A stretch of DNA of 13,023 nucleotides from Fidelibacterota bacterium (GCA_024277405.1 JAJRVI010000203.1:1-13023), one strand, 5' to 3'. Positions 1 through 6,387 are shown, numbered from the stretch's first letter. Notes: generated from the letters alone by a model not told the origin. Made by a program: numbers and translations.

Positions 1-233
1 GGAATTCAAGGTGGGAATGGAACAGCGGGACCGGGGCCTCCGACCCAGGGGTCAGGCGCCGCGGCGCACAGGCATTAAATATCGGCGAACTGCCTTAGGC
101 CCCATTTGGGGCCCAATATATATCACGACCTCCCCCGCGTCAACCGTTCACACAGGCCGGCTGAAAAAAGAACAAAAATGGTTTATCCTTTGCCCCCTCC
201 ATCCGGAGAGATAACGCGACAGGAGGTGTGGCC
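1..233. other. Upstream region of the polyamine operon, no gene supported
   Basis: I find no convincing coding sequence in these 233 bases. Short open frames cross the region, but none has a ribosome-binding site or a protein I recognise. The first ~75 bases are GC-rich and could be the tail of an upstream gene; forward-frame stops occur at 76-78 and near 94-96. From about 95 the region looks regulatory: a palindrome, an AT-rich stretch (115-123), an A-rich tract (164-179) and the strong ribosome-binding site AGGAGG at 221-226. Confidence 0.5.
95..123 (+). promoter_or_regulatory. Imperfect 22-bp palindrome beside a possible -10 element
   Basis: Positions 95-116 form an inverted repeat with seven-base inner arms GGCCCCA (98-104) and TGGGGCC (107-113). 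The symmetry extends to 95-96/115-116 with one mismatched pair (97/114). An AT-rich stretch follows at once, and TATATA (117-122) could be a -10 box; the hexamer 16 bp upstream (TTAGGC) is a poor -35. The arrangement would suit an operator inside the core promoter of the polyamine operon. It could instead be the hairpin of a terminator for an upstream gene, but no T-run follows. Promoter assignment is weak. Confidence 0.3.
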
Positions 234-1289
234 TTGACGCTGAAGGAGATCGTCGAGCGGGCACGGAAGGGCGCCAAAGTCCCCATCGCGGAGCGGGACG
301 TCGAACGGACGCTCTCGGCCCTCCTCGCCTCGGAGGACATCTGGCGCGTGATCGACCTCTCCCAGGTGCCCGTGATGGCCCTGGTGCGGGTCCTCGTCGC
401 CCTGAAGGACGGTGGCCTCCTCGATTGGGACGGCGGCCGTCTCGTACTCACGGAGAAGGGCAGGGAAACCGCGGAAAGCCTCGGGATCGGGCCGCGCCTC
501 GAGCTCAAGTGTCCCCACTGCGGCGGCCGCGGCACGGTCCTCGGCCCGGTGGAGGGGATCGCCGGGAAATTCAAGGAGATCGCCCGTAACCGCCCCGAGG
601 CCATCCAGGACTACGACCAGGGGTACGTCACCGAGGAGACCACCCTCCACCGAGCGGCGTTCATGTGGTCCCGGGGGGACCTCCATGGGAAGGAGCTCAT
701 CGTCCTCGGCGACGACGACCTCGTATCGGTGGCCGCCGCCCTCACCCGGGCCCCGAAGCGGGTGGTGGTCCTGGAGATAGACCGGCGCCTGGTGGACTTC
801 ATCCGCGAGGTCGCCCGTGAAGAGGGTCTTCCCATCGAGGTGGTACAGCACGATCTGCGGGAGCCCCTGCCCCCGGAGATAAAGGGGGGGTTCGACACGT
901 TCTTCTGCGACCCCACCGAGTCCCTCAGGGGGTTTAAGGTCTTTGCCGAACGGGGGATCGCGGCGCTCAGGGGGCCCGGGGCCGCGGGGTACCTGGGCCT
1001 CACCCACTGCGAGGCCTCCTACGGCAAGTGGCGGGAGATCCAGCGGTTCCTTTTGGAGGTGGGGACCGTAATCGCCGAGCTCCGTGACGCCTTCCACGAC
1101 TACGTCAACTGGCCCTACATCGATCACATGCGCTCCTGGCCCCACCTCCCCGTGCATCGCATCCCCGGCAGGGAGGAGATCTGGTACCGCTCGGCCCTCA
1201 TCCGGATAGAGGTCGTGGAAGGACCCCATATCGAGGAGCGCCGCTACGAGGGAGACATCTTCGCCGACGAGGAAGCCGCCACCACTTAG
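234..1289 (+). CDS. bpsA: N4-bis(aminopropyl)spermidine synthase (branched-chain polyamine synthase) BpsA
   Basis: This enzyme transfers aminopropyl groups from decarboxylated AdoMet to the N4 nitrogen of spermidine, giving branched polyamines that support nucleic acids and translation at high temperature. The 351-residue product matches BpsA from Thermococcus and Thermus in length and layout. It has an N-terminal winged-helix-like segment (about 20-75), a CPHC zinc-type pair (93-96) and a Rossmann-type transferase domain. That domain carries the diagnostic GDDD motif (159-162), which holds the catalytic aspartate of the family, and CDPTES (225-230). I chose the TTG at 234 because AGGAGG (221-226) lies 7 nt before it. 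The in-frame GTG at 228 is only 1 nt from that site. The gene is first in the operon and is followed by the genes that make its substrates. Identity is secure; whether one or two aminopropyl groups are added cannot be read from sequence. Confidence 0.93.
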   Translation: MTLKEIVERARKGAKVPIAERDVERTLSALLASEDIWRVIDLSQVPVMALVRVLVALKDGGLLDWDGGRLVLTEKGRETAESLGIGPRLELKCPHCGGRGTVLGPVEGIAGKFKEIARNRPEAIQDYDQGYVTEETTLHRAAFMWSRGDLHGKELIVLGDDDLVSVAAALTRAPKRVVVLEIDRRLVDFIREVAREEGLPIEVVQHDLREPLPPEIKGGFDTFFCDPTESLRGFKVFAERGIAALRGPGAAGYLGLTHCEASYGKWREIQRFLLEVGTVIAELRDAFHDYVNWPYIDHMRSWPHLPVHRIPGREEIWYRSALIRIEVVEGPHIEERRYEGDIFADEEAATT

Positions 1290-1330
1290 CCAGGTGACGG
1301 GTAACGCGTGACGGGTGAGGAGCCGGAAAA

Positions 1331-1792
1331 ATGTGGGACTACACTAAAGTGACGAAGGCGGCACTGGTGAGCGGGGCGGCCGAGGGGGGAACGGAGCTCA
1401 ACGCCTTCGACAACGCCCTCCTCGCCGCGGGGATCGGCGATGTCAACCTGATCAAGGTCTCGAGCATCCTCCCACCCCACGTGGAACTCCGCGACGCGGT
1501 GCCGGAGCTCCCCAAAGGCGCGTTCGTCCCCGTCGTCTACGCGGAGCGGTCCTCCACCGTGCCCGGGGAGACCATCGCCGTGGCGATAGGGACCGGACGG
1601 GCCCGGGACGGCTTCGGGGTGGTGATGGAGGCGGCCGGGCGCTCCAGGGCGGAGGCCGAGGCCGAGGTGCGGGCGAAGATCGAGGAGGCGTTCCGGGTGC
1701 GGTCCCTCGAGCTCGCCGAGGTCCGGGTGGTGGCCGCCGAGCACCGGGTGGAGCGGTGCGGTTGTGTGGTCGCCGCCTGCGTTTTCTTCTAA
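1331..1792 (+). CDS. pdaD: Pyruvoyl-dependent arginine decarboxylase proenzyme
   Basis: The gene encodes a 153-residue proenzyme that cleaves itself to create a pyruvoyl cofactor and then decarboxylates arginine to agmatine. The self-cleavage site is visible in KVSSILPPH: the cut should fall between Ser44 and Ser45, which becomes the pyruvoyl group (Ser52/Ser53 in the Methanocaldococcus jannaschii enzyme). GFGVVMEAAG (94-103) holds the glutamate, about E100, that corresponds to the catalytic acid of the family. Length and motifs fit the archaeal-type enzyme, which also occurs in some bacteria. ATG at 1331 is preceded by GAGGAG (1317-1322) at 8 nt. A near-tandem GTGACGGGT repeat (1294-1302, 1308-1316) runs into this site. 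The gene lies 41 bp after bpsA and supplies agmatine for the downstream pathway. Confidence 0.93.
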   Translation: MWDYTKVTKAALVSGAAEGGTELNAFDNALLAAGIGDVNLIKVSSILPPHVELRDAVPELPKGAFVPVVYAERSSTVPGETIAVAIGTGRARDGFGVVMEAAGRSRAEAEAEVRAKIEEAFRVRSLELAEVRVVAAEHRVERCGCVVAACVFF

Positions 1793-1833
1793 AATAATTT
1801 CTCGTGAACAGGCCACTACACCCGGGAGGTGGC

Positions 1834-1874
1834 GCGGCCCTCTGGGAACCCCTTATCGATTCCCAGCGGGCCGT
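1834..1874 (+). promoter_or_regulatory. Strong RNA hairpin between pdaD and speD (attenuator, processing site or weak terminator)
   Basis: CGGCCC (1835-1840) pairs with GGGCCG (1868-1873), and CTGGGAA (1842-1848) pairs with TTCCCAG (1860-1866). A single 1x1 mismatch (1841/1867) separates the two helices, giving 13 base pairs around an 11-nt loop; a G-U pair can extend it to 1834/1874. The following TTTGTGT is a poor U-tract, so full intrinsic termination is doubtful. The 119-bp gap is the longest within an otherwise tight operon, so this may set the ratio of pdaD to speD-speE-speB-truD or protect a processed end. Confidence 0.5.
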
Positions 1875-1911
1875 TTGTGTGCGCCCAAAACACCCGGGGG
1901 AGGAGGTGAGA

Positions 1912-2262
1912 ATGAAGGCACTCGGGAGGCACTTGGTGGTCGAAATGTGGGGGTGCAAAGCCAACCTGAACGAGCCGGAGAGGATCCGGGAGGCCCTTAC
2001 GGAGGCCGTGGAGCGAGCCCAGGCCACCAACCTAGGCGTCCACGTGCACTCCTTCAACCCCCACGGGGTCTCCGGGGTCGCCGTGATCGCCGAATCCCAC
2101 ATCTCCATCCATACTTGGCCGGAGCTCGGCTACGTGGCGCTCGACGTGTTCACCTGTGGGGACCGGGCGATCCCCGAGGCGGCCCTCGAGGTGCTGAAGG
2201 ACCTCTTCCGGCCCCAGCACATGGAGGTGCTGGAGATCAAGCGGGGCTTGCGTCCCGAGTGA
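1912..2262 (+). CDS. speD: S-adenosylmethionine decarboxylase proenzyme (small prokaryotic class)
   Basis: SpeD decarboxylates AdoMet to supply the aminopropyl donor used by both SpeE and BpsA. The 116-residue proenzyme is the usual length for the small bacterial/archaeal class, which works as a dimer. The autocleavage site is ESHISIHTWPE: cleavage between Glu61 and Ser62 turns Ser62 into the pyruvoyl group. His67 and Cys82 (in FTCGD) match the processing and proton-donor residues of the Thermotoga enzyme with an offset of one. ATG at 1912 follows AGGAGGTGA (1901-1909). The frame stays open upstream to 1804, but that extension crosses the hairpin, is not SpeD-like and has no comparable ribosome-binding site. 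The gene ends 3 bp before speE. It is the second self-cleaving pyruvoyl decarboxylase in this operon. Confidence 0.95.
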   Translation: MKALGRHLVVEMWGCKANLNEPERIREALTEAVERAQATNLGVHVHSFNPHGVSGVAVIAESHISIHTWPELGYVALDVFTCGDRAIPEAALEVLKDLFRPQHMEVLEIKRGLRPE

Positions 2263-2265
2263 GTT

Positions 2266-3150
2266 ATGAGTAGCGGGGGAAGACGCGATGACTGGCTGAG
2301 CGAGCGGCAAACGGAAGGGGTCGAGCTCTCCTTCCGGGTAAGACGCTGGCTGGTCAGGAAAACCACCGCTTACCAGCGCCTGGAGCTCGCCGAGACCGAG
2401 GATCTCGGGCGGGTCATGGCGCTGGATGGGAAGGTTATGCTTTCCGAGCGGGACGAGGCTTTCTATCACGAGATGCTCGTCCACCCCGCGCTGCTCGCTC
2501 ACCCCTCGCCGCGTAAGGTCCTCATCGTGGGCGGTGGGGATGGGGGGACCATGCGTGAGGTCCTCCGGCACCCCACGGTGGAGGAGGTGTGGCTCGTGGA
2601 GATCGACGGCGAGGTGATCGCGGCCGCCAAGGAGCACCTCCCGAGCGTGCATCGGGGGTCCTTCGCTGATCCCCGTGCCCGGGTGGAGATCGCCCCCGGG
2701 GAGGAGTTCATCGCCGAGCACGAGGGCGAATTCGACGCCGTGATCGTGGATTCCACCGATCCCGTGGGCCCGGGCGAGGCCCTGTTCACCGCGGAATTCT
2801 TCCGGGGAGCGCGGGACGCCCTCACCGAGGGGGGCGTCTTCGCCATGCAGGCCGGGACCCCTTTCTACTGGGGGCGAGAACTGGAGGAGGTCCTGACCAA
2901 AGTGGGGCAGCTTTTTCCGTGTGTAAGGCTCTATCTCGGCTACGTCCCCGTCTACCCCTCGGGGATGTGGGCGTACGTCCTCGCCAGCGAGCGCGATCTC
3001 GTGGTGGAGGAGGCCAACTTCGCCCATCGCTACGCCGAGCGGGGGCTGGAGACGGTGTACTTCACCCCCGCCCTCGGGCGGGCGGCCTTCGTCCTCCCCA
3101 GGTTCGTGGAGGAGATCGTGGCACGGGCCCTGAGGGCCCAGCCCGCATGA
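2266..3150 (+). CDS. speE: Spermidine synthase-family aminopropyltransferase (agmatine or putrescine acceptor)
   Basis: This 294-residue enzyme transfers an aminopropyl group from decarboxylated AdoMet to a diamine acceptor. Family motifs occur in order: LDG (53-55), DEAFYHEML (63-71), the nucleotide-binding GGGDGG (89-94), the ribose-binding VEID (111-114), the catalytic DSTDPVGPGE (162-171) and YPSGMWAY (230-237). Asp162 is the expected proton-abstracting residue. Because the operon makes agmatine and the next gene is a ureohydrolase, the likely acceptor is agmatine, giving N1-aminopropylagmatine as in Thermus thermophilus; putrescine cannot be excluded. Met58 occupies a place where I recall Gln in the E. 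coli enzyme. Only a weak ribosome-binding site precedes ATG 2266, so translational coupling to speD is likely. The stop overlaps the speB start (ATGA at 3147-3150). Confidence 0.93.
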   Translation: MSSGGRRDDWLSERQTEGVELSFRVRRWLVRKTTAYQRLELAETEDLGRVMALDGKVMLSERDEAFYHEMLVHPALLAHPSPRKVLIVGGGDGGTMREVLRHPTVEEVWLVEIDGEVIAAAKEHLPSVHRGSFADPRARVEIAPGEEFIAEHEGEFDAVIVDSTDPVGPGEALFTAEFFRGARDALTEGGVFAMQAGTPFYWGRELEEVLTKVGQLFPCVRLYLGYVPVYPSGMWAYVLASERDLVVEEANFAHRYAERGLETVYFTPALGRAAFVLPRFVEEIVARALRAQPA

Positions 3151-3962
3151 GCGCCCGCCCCCTCCACTTCCTCTCCGCCGACCGTCCCTTCAGTGAAAGC
3201 CGAGTGGCCATCCTGGGGGTACCGCTGGAGCGCACCGTGACCTTCAGGGGCGGGCCGGCCCAGGCCCCGAGCGCCATCCGTTACGCCTCCTGGTCCCTGG
3301 AGTCCTTCTCCCTCCATTCCCGGCGGGACCTCACGGAGGCGGGCCTCTGCGATCTCGGCGACCTCGACACGGAGCGATCCCTGGAGGAGATCCTGGGGGA
3401 ACTGGAACGGGAGGTAGCCGGGCTCATCGCGACGGGGAAGCGCCCGGTGGTCCTGGGCGGCGAACACACCATCACCCTGGGCTGTGTCCGGGGCGCGAAG
3501 AGCGCCCTGGGGAAGCTCCAGCTCCTGATCCTCGACGCCCACTCCGACCTGCGGGACGAGTACCTGGGGGAACGGATCTCCCACGCCACCGTATCGCGAC
3601 GCGCGGCCGAAGCCGTGGACCGGCTCCTCATCGTGGGGGCCCGTTCCTTCTTCGGCCCCGAGTGCTCCGAGCCCTTCTTCGCTTCCCCCGGCGAAATCCC
3701 GCGGAAGCTCGCGGTGGACCTCCCCGTGTGGCTCTCCCTGGACCTGGATGTCCTGGACCCCTCCCTCTGTCCCGGGGTGACCAACCCCGAGCCCGGGGGG
3801 CTCTCATACCGGGAGCTCCTGGACGTGTTCGACGCCCTACGGGGCTTTCAGGTGGTGGGGATGGACCTCGTGGAGCTCGCCCCGCCCTTCGATCCCTCGG
3901 GGGTCTCCGCCATCACCGCCGCCAAGCTCATCATCGAGGCGATCCTCTCCCTCTGGGGATGA
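3147..3962 (+). CDS. speB: Agmatinase-family ureohydrolase, probably N1-aminopropylagmatine ureohydrolase
   Basis: The 271-residue protein belongs to the arginase/agmatinase fold, which hydrolyses a guanidino group to release urea using two Mn ions. All metal-ligand motifs are present: GGEHT (104-108, His107), DAHSD (130-134, Asp130/His132/Asp134), SLDLD (197-201, Asp199/Asp201) and VELAPPFD (242-249). SHATVSRR (145-152) corresponds to the substrate-side His motif of agmatinases. The context implies action on aminopropylagmatine, yielding spermidine directly; plain agmatine (giving putrescine) is the alternative. The start at 3147 is taken from the ATGA overlap with speE. The frame is open upstream into speE, but the homologous sequence begins here. 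The gene ends in a further ATGA overlap with truD, so SpeE, SpeB and TruD should be translationally coupled. Confidence 0.92.
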   Translation: MSARPLHFLSADRPFSESRVAILGVPLERTVTFRGGPAQAPSAIRYASWSLESFSLHSRRDLTEAGLCDLGDLDTERSLEEILGELEREVAGLIATGKRPVVLGGEHTITLGCVRGAKSALGKLQLLILDAHSDLRDEYLGERISHATVSRRAAEAVDRLLIVGARSFFGPECSEPFFASPGEIPRKLAVDLPVWLSLDLDVLDPSLCPGVTNPEPGGLSYRELLDVFDALRGFQVVGMDLVELAPPFDPSGVSAITAAKLIIEAILSLWG

Positions 3963-5131
3963 AGCTCAAAGCGCGCCCAGAGGATTTCCGGGTGGAGGAG
4001 CGCATCGAACTTCCCCGGGGCCCCGGATCTTACGCTTACTTCCGCGTGGAGAAGCGGGGGATCCCCACCATGGCCGCCCAGATCCTCCTGGCGCGGGCCC
4101 TCGGCGTTTCCCCGAGGGAGGTGTTCTTCCCCGCCCTCAAGGACGCCCACGCGGTGGCGATCCAGTACGCGAGCGTCAGGGGAGCGAAAAGGGACCGGGT
4201 GGAACTCCCGGGACTCTCGGCGGAGGCGGTGGGGCGTGGGCCCAGGAGGCTTTCCACCAAAGACCTGAAGGGCAATGCCTTCCGGATCGTGGTCCGCGCC
4301 CTCGTCGAGGATGAGGCCGAGGGACTCGCGGGAGAACTTATGCGCCACGGCGAAGAAGGTTTTCCCAATTACTTCGACGAACAGCGGTTCGGATCGTTAG
4401 GGGACGAGGGATCGCTCGGGAAGGCGGTGCTCCTGCGGGATGCGGAGGGGGCCATCCGCTTCTACCTCGCGGAGGAGCTCCGGGGCGACCCGGAGGAAGT
4501 ACGGACGTTCAAGCGTTTGGCGCGGGAACACTGGGGCGATTGGGGCTTCCTCTTGGAGCATGCCCCCAGACCCTCCAACCTCCGCAGCGTCCTCACATTC
4601 CTGGTGGATCATCCCCGGGATTTCCGCAAGGCCCTGAACCTGATCCCGCCCCGGCTCCTTTCCCTCTTCCTCTCCGCGTACCAATCCCTCCTCTGGAACC
4701 GGATCCTCTCCCGCTGGATCCTCTCCATATTCGGGGAGACGACCGCCGTGGAGGTGGCCGGGGAGCCCCTCCACGTACCCCTCCGGGTCCCCGTAGGGTT
4801 GCGCCCGCGGCTCGCACGGGAGGTGCTTCCCCTCCCCCATCTCCGGGCGAGGTACGGGGGCGAATGGGAGGGGATCGTGCGGGAGGTCCTCGCGGAGGAG
4901 GGGATCGTCCCACGGGACCTCAAGGCGCGGATCGTGGAGCGGGCTTATCTATCGAAGGCGGTACGCCCGATCTGGTGTACCCCACGGGAGCTGGAGGTGG
5001 GGCCGGTCCGGGATGACGAACTCTTCCCGGCGAGATACGCCCTGGAGATCTCCTTCGTCCTCCCCCCCGGCTCCTACGCCACGCTCCTCGTGCGCTGCGC
5101 CCACGCCCGCGCTCTCGCCGGCCGGGCGTGA
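3959..5131 (+). CDS. truD: tRNA pseudouridine(13) synthase TruD
   Basis: TruD isomerises U13 of tRNA-Glu and related tRNAs to pseudouridine in the cytoplasm. The 390-residue product shows the family's N-terminal EDFRVEE (8-14), the catalytic motif PALKDAHAVAIQ (58-69) with Asp62 equivalent to Asp80 of E. coli, and NYFDEQRFG (137-145), a form of the family signature NYFGxQRFG. The central stretch (about 150-310) corresponds to the TruD-specific insertion. ATG 3959 overlaps the speB stop by ATGA and has no independent ribosome-binding site, so expression depends on the polyamine genes. The stop is 8 bp from the convergent rpiB-like stop. The identification is firm. The link to polyamine synthesis is contextual: both affect tRNA structure, which matters at high temperature, but the pairing may also be fortuitous. 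Confidence 0.92.
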   Translation: MKLKARPEDFRVEERIELPRGPGSYAYFRVEKRGIPTMAAQILLARALGVSPREVFFPALKDAHAVAIQYASVRGAKRDRVELPGLSAEAVGRGPRRLSTKDLKGNAFRIVVRALVEDEAEGLAGELMRHGEEGFPNYFDEQRFGSLGDEGSLGKAVLLRDAEGAIRFYLAEELRGDPEEVRTFKRLAREHWGDWGFLLEHAPRPSNLRSVLTFLVDHPRDFRKALNLIPPRLLSLFLSAYQSLLWNRILSRWILSIFGETTAVEVAGEPLHVPLRVPVGLRPRLAREVLPLPHLRARYGGEWEGIVREVLAEEGIVPRDLKARIVERAYLSKAVRPIWCTPRELEVGPVRDDELFPARYALEISFVLPPGSYATLLVRCAHARALAGRA

Positions 5132-5138
5132 TCCCGGC
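5121..5138. terminator. Short hairpin between convergent truD and rpiB-like genes
   Basis: GCCGGG (5121-5126) pairs with CCCGGC (5133-5138) around a 6-nt loop. The truD stop codon (5129-5131) sits in the loop and spans into nothing else. The two operons converge with only 8 bp between stops, so this symmetric element is the only visible candidate for ending transcription in either direction. It lacks a U-tract on both strands, so intrinsic termination would be inefficient. Confidence 0.3.
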
Positions 5139-5139
5139 T

Positions 5140-5595
5140 TCAGGGGTTCCGGCTGTACTCGCGCTCGATCTCCTCGATCACTCGCAGGTTCCTTAGGTCG
5201 AAATCGTCCTCCCCGTATGGGGTGGAGAACCAGGCGTCGAGGATCTCCTTCGCCACCGGCTCCGAGGTGAGCCGGAGGCTCATCACCAGCACATTGGCGT
5301 GGTTCCAGCGGCGGGCGCCGCGGGCCGTCTCGGCGTCCCCACACAGGGCCGCCCGGATCCCGGGGACCTTGTTGGCGGCGATGCAGGCCCCGGTGCCGGT
5401 CCAACAGAAGAGGATCCCCTCGTCACAGTGTCCCCGGGCCACCGCTTCCGCCACACGCTGACCTACCTCGGCCCACTCGAGGTCCTCCCCGGCCAACGGC
5501 CCGAAAAGCACCGCCTCGTGGCCCCGACGCCGGAGTTCCCCGATGACGAAATCGGTGAGGTTCGTCCGCTCATCGCTTCCCACCGCGATCCTCAT
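5140..5595 (-). CDS. RpiB/LacA/LacB-family sugar-phosphate isomerase, divergent subtype
   Basis: The 151-residue protein has the ribose-5-phosphate isomerase B / galactose-6-phosphate isomerase fold. The active-site cysteine equivalent (Cys64, Cys66 in E. coli RpiB) lies in ILFCWTGTGACIAANK (61-76), followed by GIRAALCGD (79-87), both highly characteristic. Two usual RpiB features are altered: the N-terminal GSDHAG motif reads GSDERT (6-11), and a tryptophan (Trp97, in RRWNHANV) stands where E. coli RpiB has the ring-opening histidine. It may therefore act on a different sugar phosphate. ATG 5595 is 8 bp after the HAD gene stop, with GAGGGG overlapping that stop as ribosome-binding site. It is the last gene of a transporter operon, and I infer a role in processing the imported compound. 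Confidence 0.85.
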   Translation of the reverse strand: MRIAVGSDERTNLTDFVIGELRRRGHEAVLFGPLAGEDLEWAEVGQRVAEAVARGHCDEGILFCWTGTGACIAANKVPGIRAALCGDAETARGARRWNHANVLVMSLRLTSEPVAKEILDAWFSTPYGEDDFDLRNLRVIEEIEREYSRNP

Positions 5596-5603
5596 CGTTC
5601 CCC

Positions 5604-6383
5604 TCAGCGCGGGAGGAGGCGCGGGAGCTCGGCCACGGAGGAGATCACGAGATCGGCGGCGCGGCGGAGTTCCTCCGGGCCGTGGGCCATGGCCACCCCT
5701 ACCCCGGCGTAACGGATCATCTCGAGGTCGTTCAGCTGATCCCCAACCGCCACCACCCCCTCCCGGGGGATCCCCAGATGCTCGGAAAGCCAGCGGAGCG
5801 CCGCCCCCTTGGACGCCCCGCAGGGGAGGATCTCCAGGTAATCCACCTCCGACCGCACCACCGCGATCCCCGGCACTCCCCGCTTCAGCTCCGCTTCCAG
5901 CTTCGCCAAAACCCCGGGATCCCCGAGCACGAGGAGTTTCAACGGGGGGCAGTCCAAAAAGGCCGAGAGATCCCCCACCTCGCGGGCGGGGAGGCTTTCC
6001 TTCTCCTGGAACCGCGCTATCCGGGGGGTGATCCGTTCGACGTACAGGGCGGGGTCGTCCATGGCACGGTAGACCTCCACGTCCACGGGGAACCCCCTGG
6101 TGATGGCCAAGGCCGTTCGGGCCTCCTCCACCCCGAGGCGCTGCTCGCGGAGCGCCACCTCGGTGGGGAAGTCGTACACTACGGCGCCGTTGTAGAGGAT
6201 CACGGGGAGGGTAATCCCTAGGGTCAACACGAACGGGGTCGCCGAGGCAAGCGACCTCCCGGTGGCGAGGGTGATCCAGAACCGCCGCGACAACTTCCCC
6301 ATGGCGGCATGGACCCCGGGGGAGAGGCGGTGATCGCCCTCGAGGACGGTCCCGTCCAGATCGAACACGAGGAGGCACGACAT
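5604..6383 (-). CDS. HAD-superfamily IIB (Cof-type) phosphatase
   Basis: This 259-residue cytoplasmic protein is a Cof-type haloacid-dehalogenase phosphatase. The four motifs are intact: DLDGT (8-12) with the nucleophile Asp8, TGR (41-43), the motif III lysine Lys192 in SKGAAL, and GDQLND (214-219) for magnesium. The stretch between motifs II and III (about 80-185) is the type C2B cap that sets substrate choice. Family members dephosphorylate sugar phosphates, pyridoxal phosphate or HMP-pyrophosphate, so the substrate cannot be named from sequence. It starts 4 bp after the ABC ATPase stop and ends 8 bp before the isomerase gene. That grouping suggests it trims a phosphorylated compound delivered by the transporter. 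No clear ribosome-binding site precedes ATG 6383, consistent with translational coupling. Confidence 0.88.
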   Translation of the reverse strand: MSCLLVFDLDGTVLEGDHRLSPGVHAAMGKLSRRFWITLATGRSLASATPFVLTLGITLPVILYNGAVVYDFPTEVALREQRLGVEEARTALAITRGFPVDVEVYRAMDDPALYVERITPRIARFQEKESLPAREVGDLSAFLDCPPLKLLVLGDPGVLAKLEAELKRGVPGIAVVRSEVDYLEILPCGASKGAALRWLSEHLGIPREGVVAVGDQLNDLEMIRYAGVGVAMAHGPEELRRAADLVISSVAELPRLLPR

Positions 6384-6387
6384 GGGG

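Noticed and set aside
11..214. 67-codon plus-strand open frame before bpsA
   Set aside because: Arg/Pro-rich, no ribosome-binding site, runs through the palindrome and A-rich leader, and resembles no protein I know.
183..1229. Long minus-strand open frame opposite bpsA
   Set aside because: It mirrors the codon pattern of a clear BpsA gene, and its protein is low-complexity Gly/Pro/Glu/Asp-rich. High-GC genes commonly create such shadows.
1804..1911. N-terminal extension of SpeD
   Set aside because: The frame is open, but this stretch contains the hairpin and is not SpeD-like. A strong ribosome-binding site precedes ATG 1912, and the 116-residue form has family length.
3125..3139. GGGCCC-TGA-GGGCCC inverted repeat at the end of speE
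   Set aside because: A 6-bp stem with a 3-nt loop inside coding sequence, with no U-tract. GC-rich codons (Ala/Arg) explain it, and speB is coupled downstream.
2919..3146. N-terminal extension of SpeB into speE
   Set aside because: Arg-rich sequence in the shadow of speE. Ureohydrolase homology starts at 3147 with an ATGA overlap.
5596..6378. Long minus-strand extension of the isomerase frame across the HAD gene
   Set aside because: The HAD gene in another frame has all four catalytic motifs. RpiB homology starts at 5595 with a ribosome-binding site.
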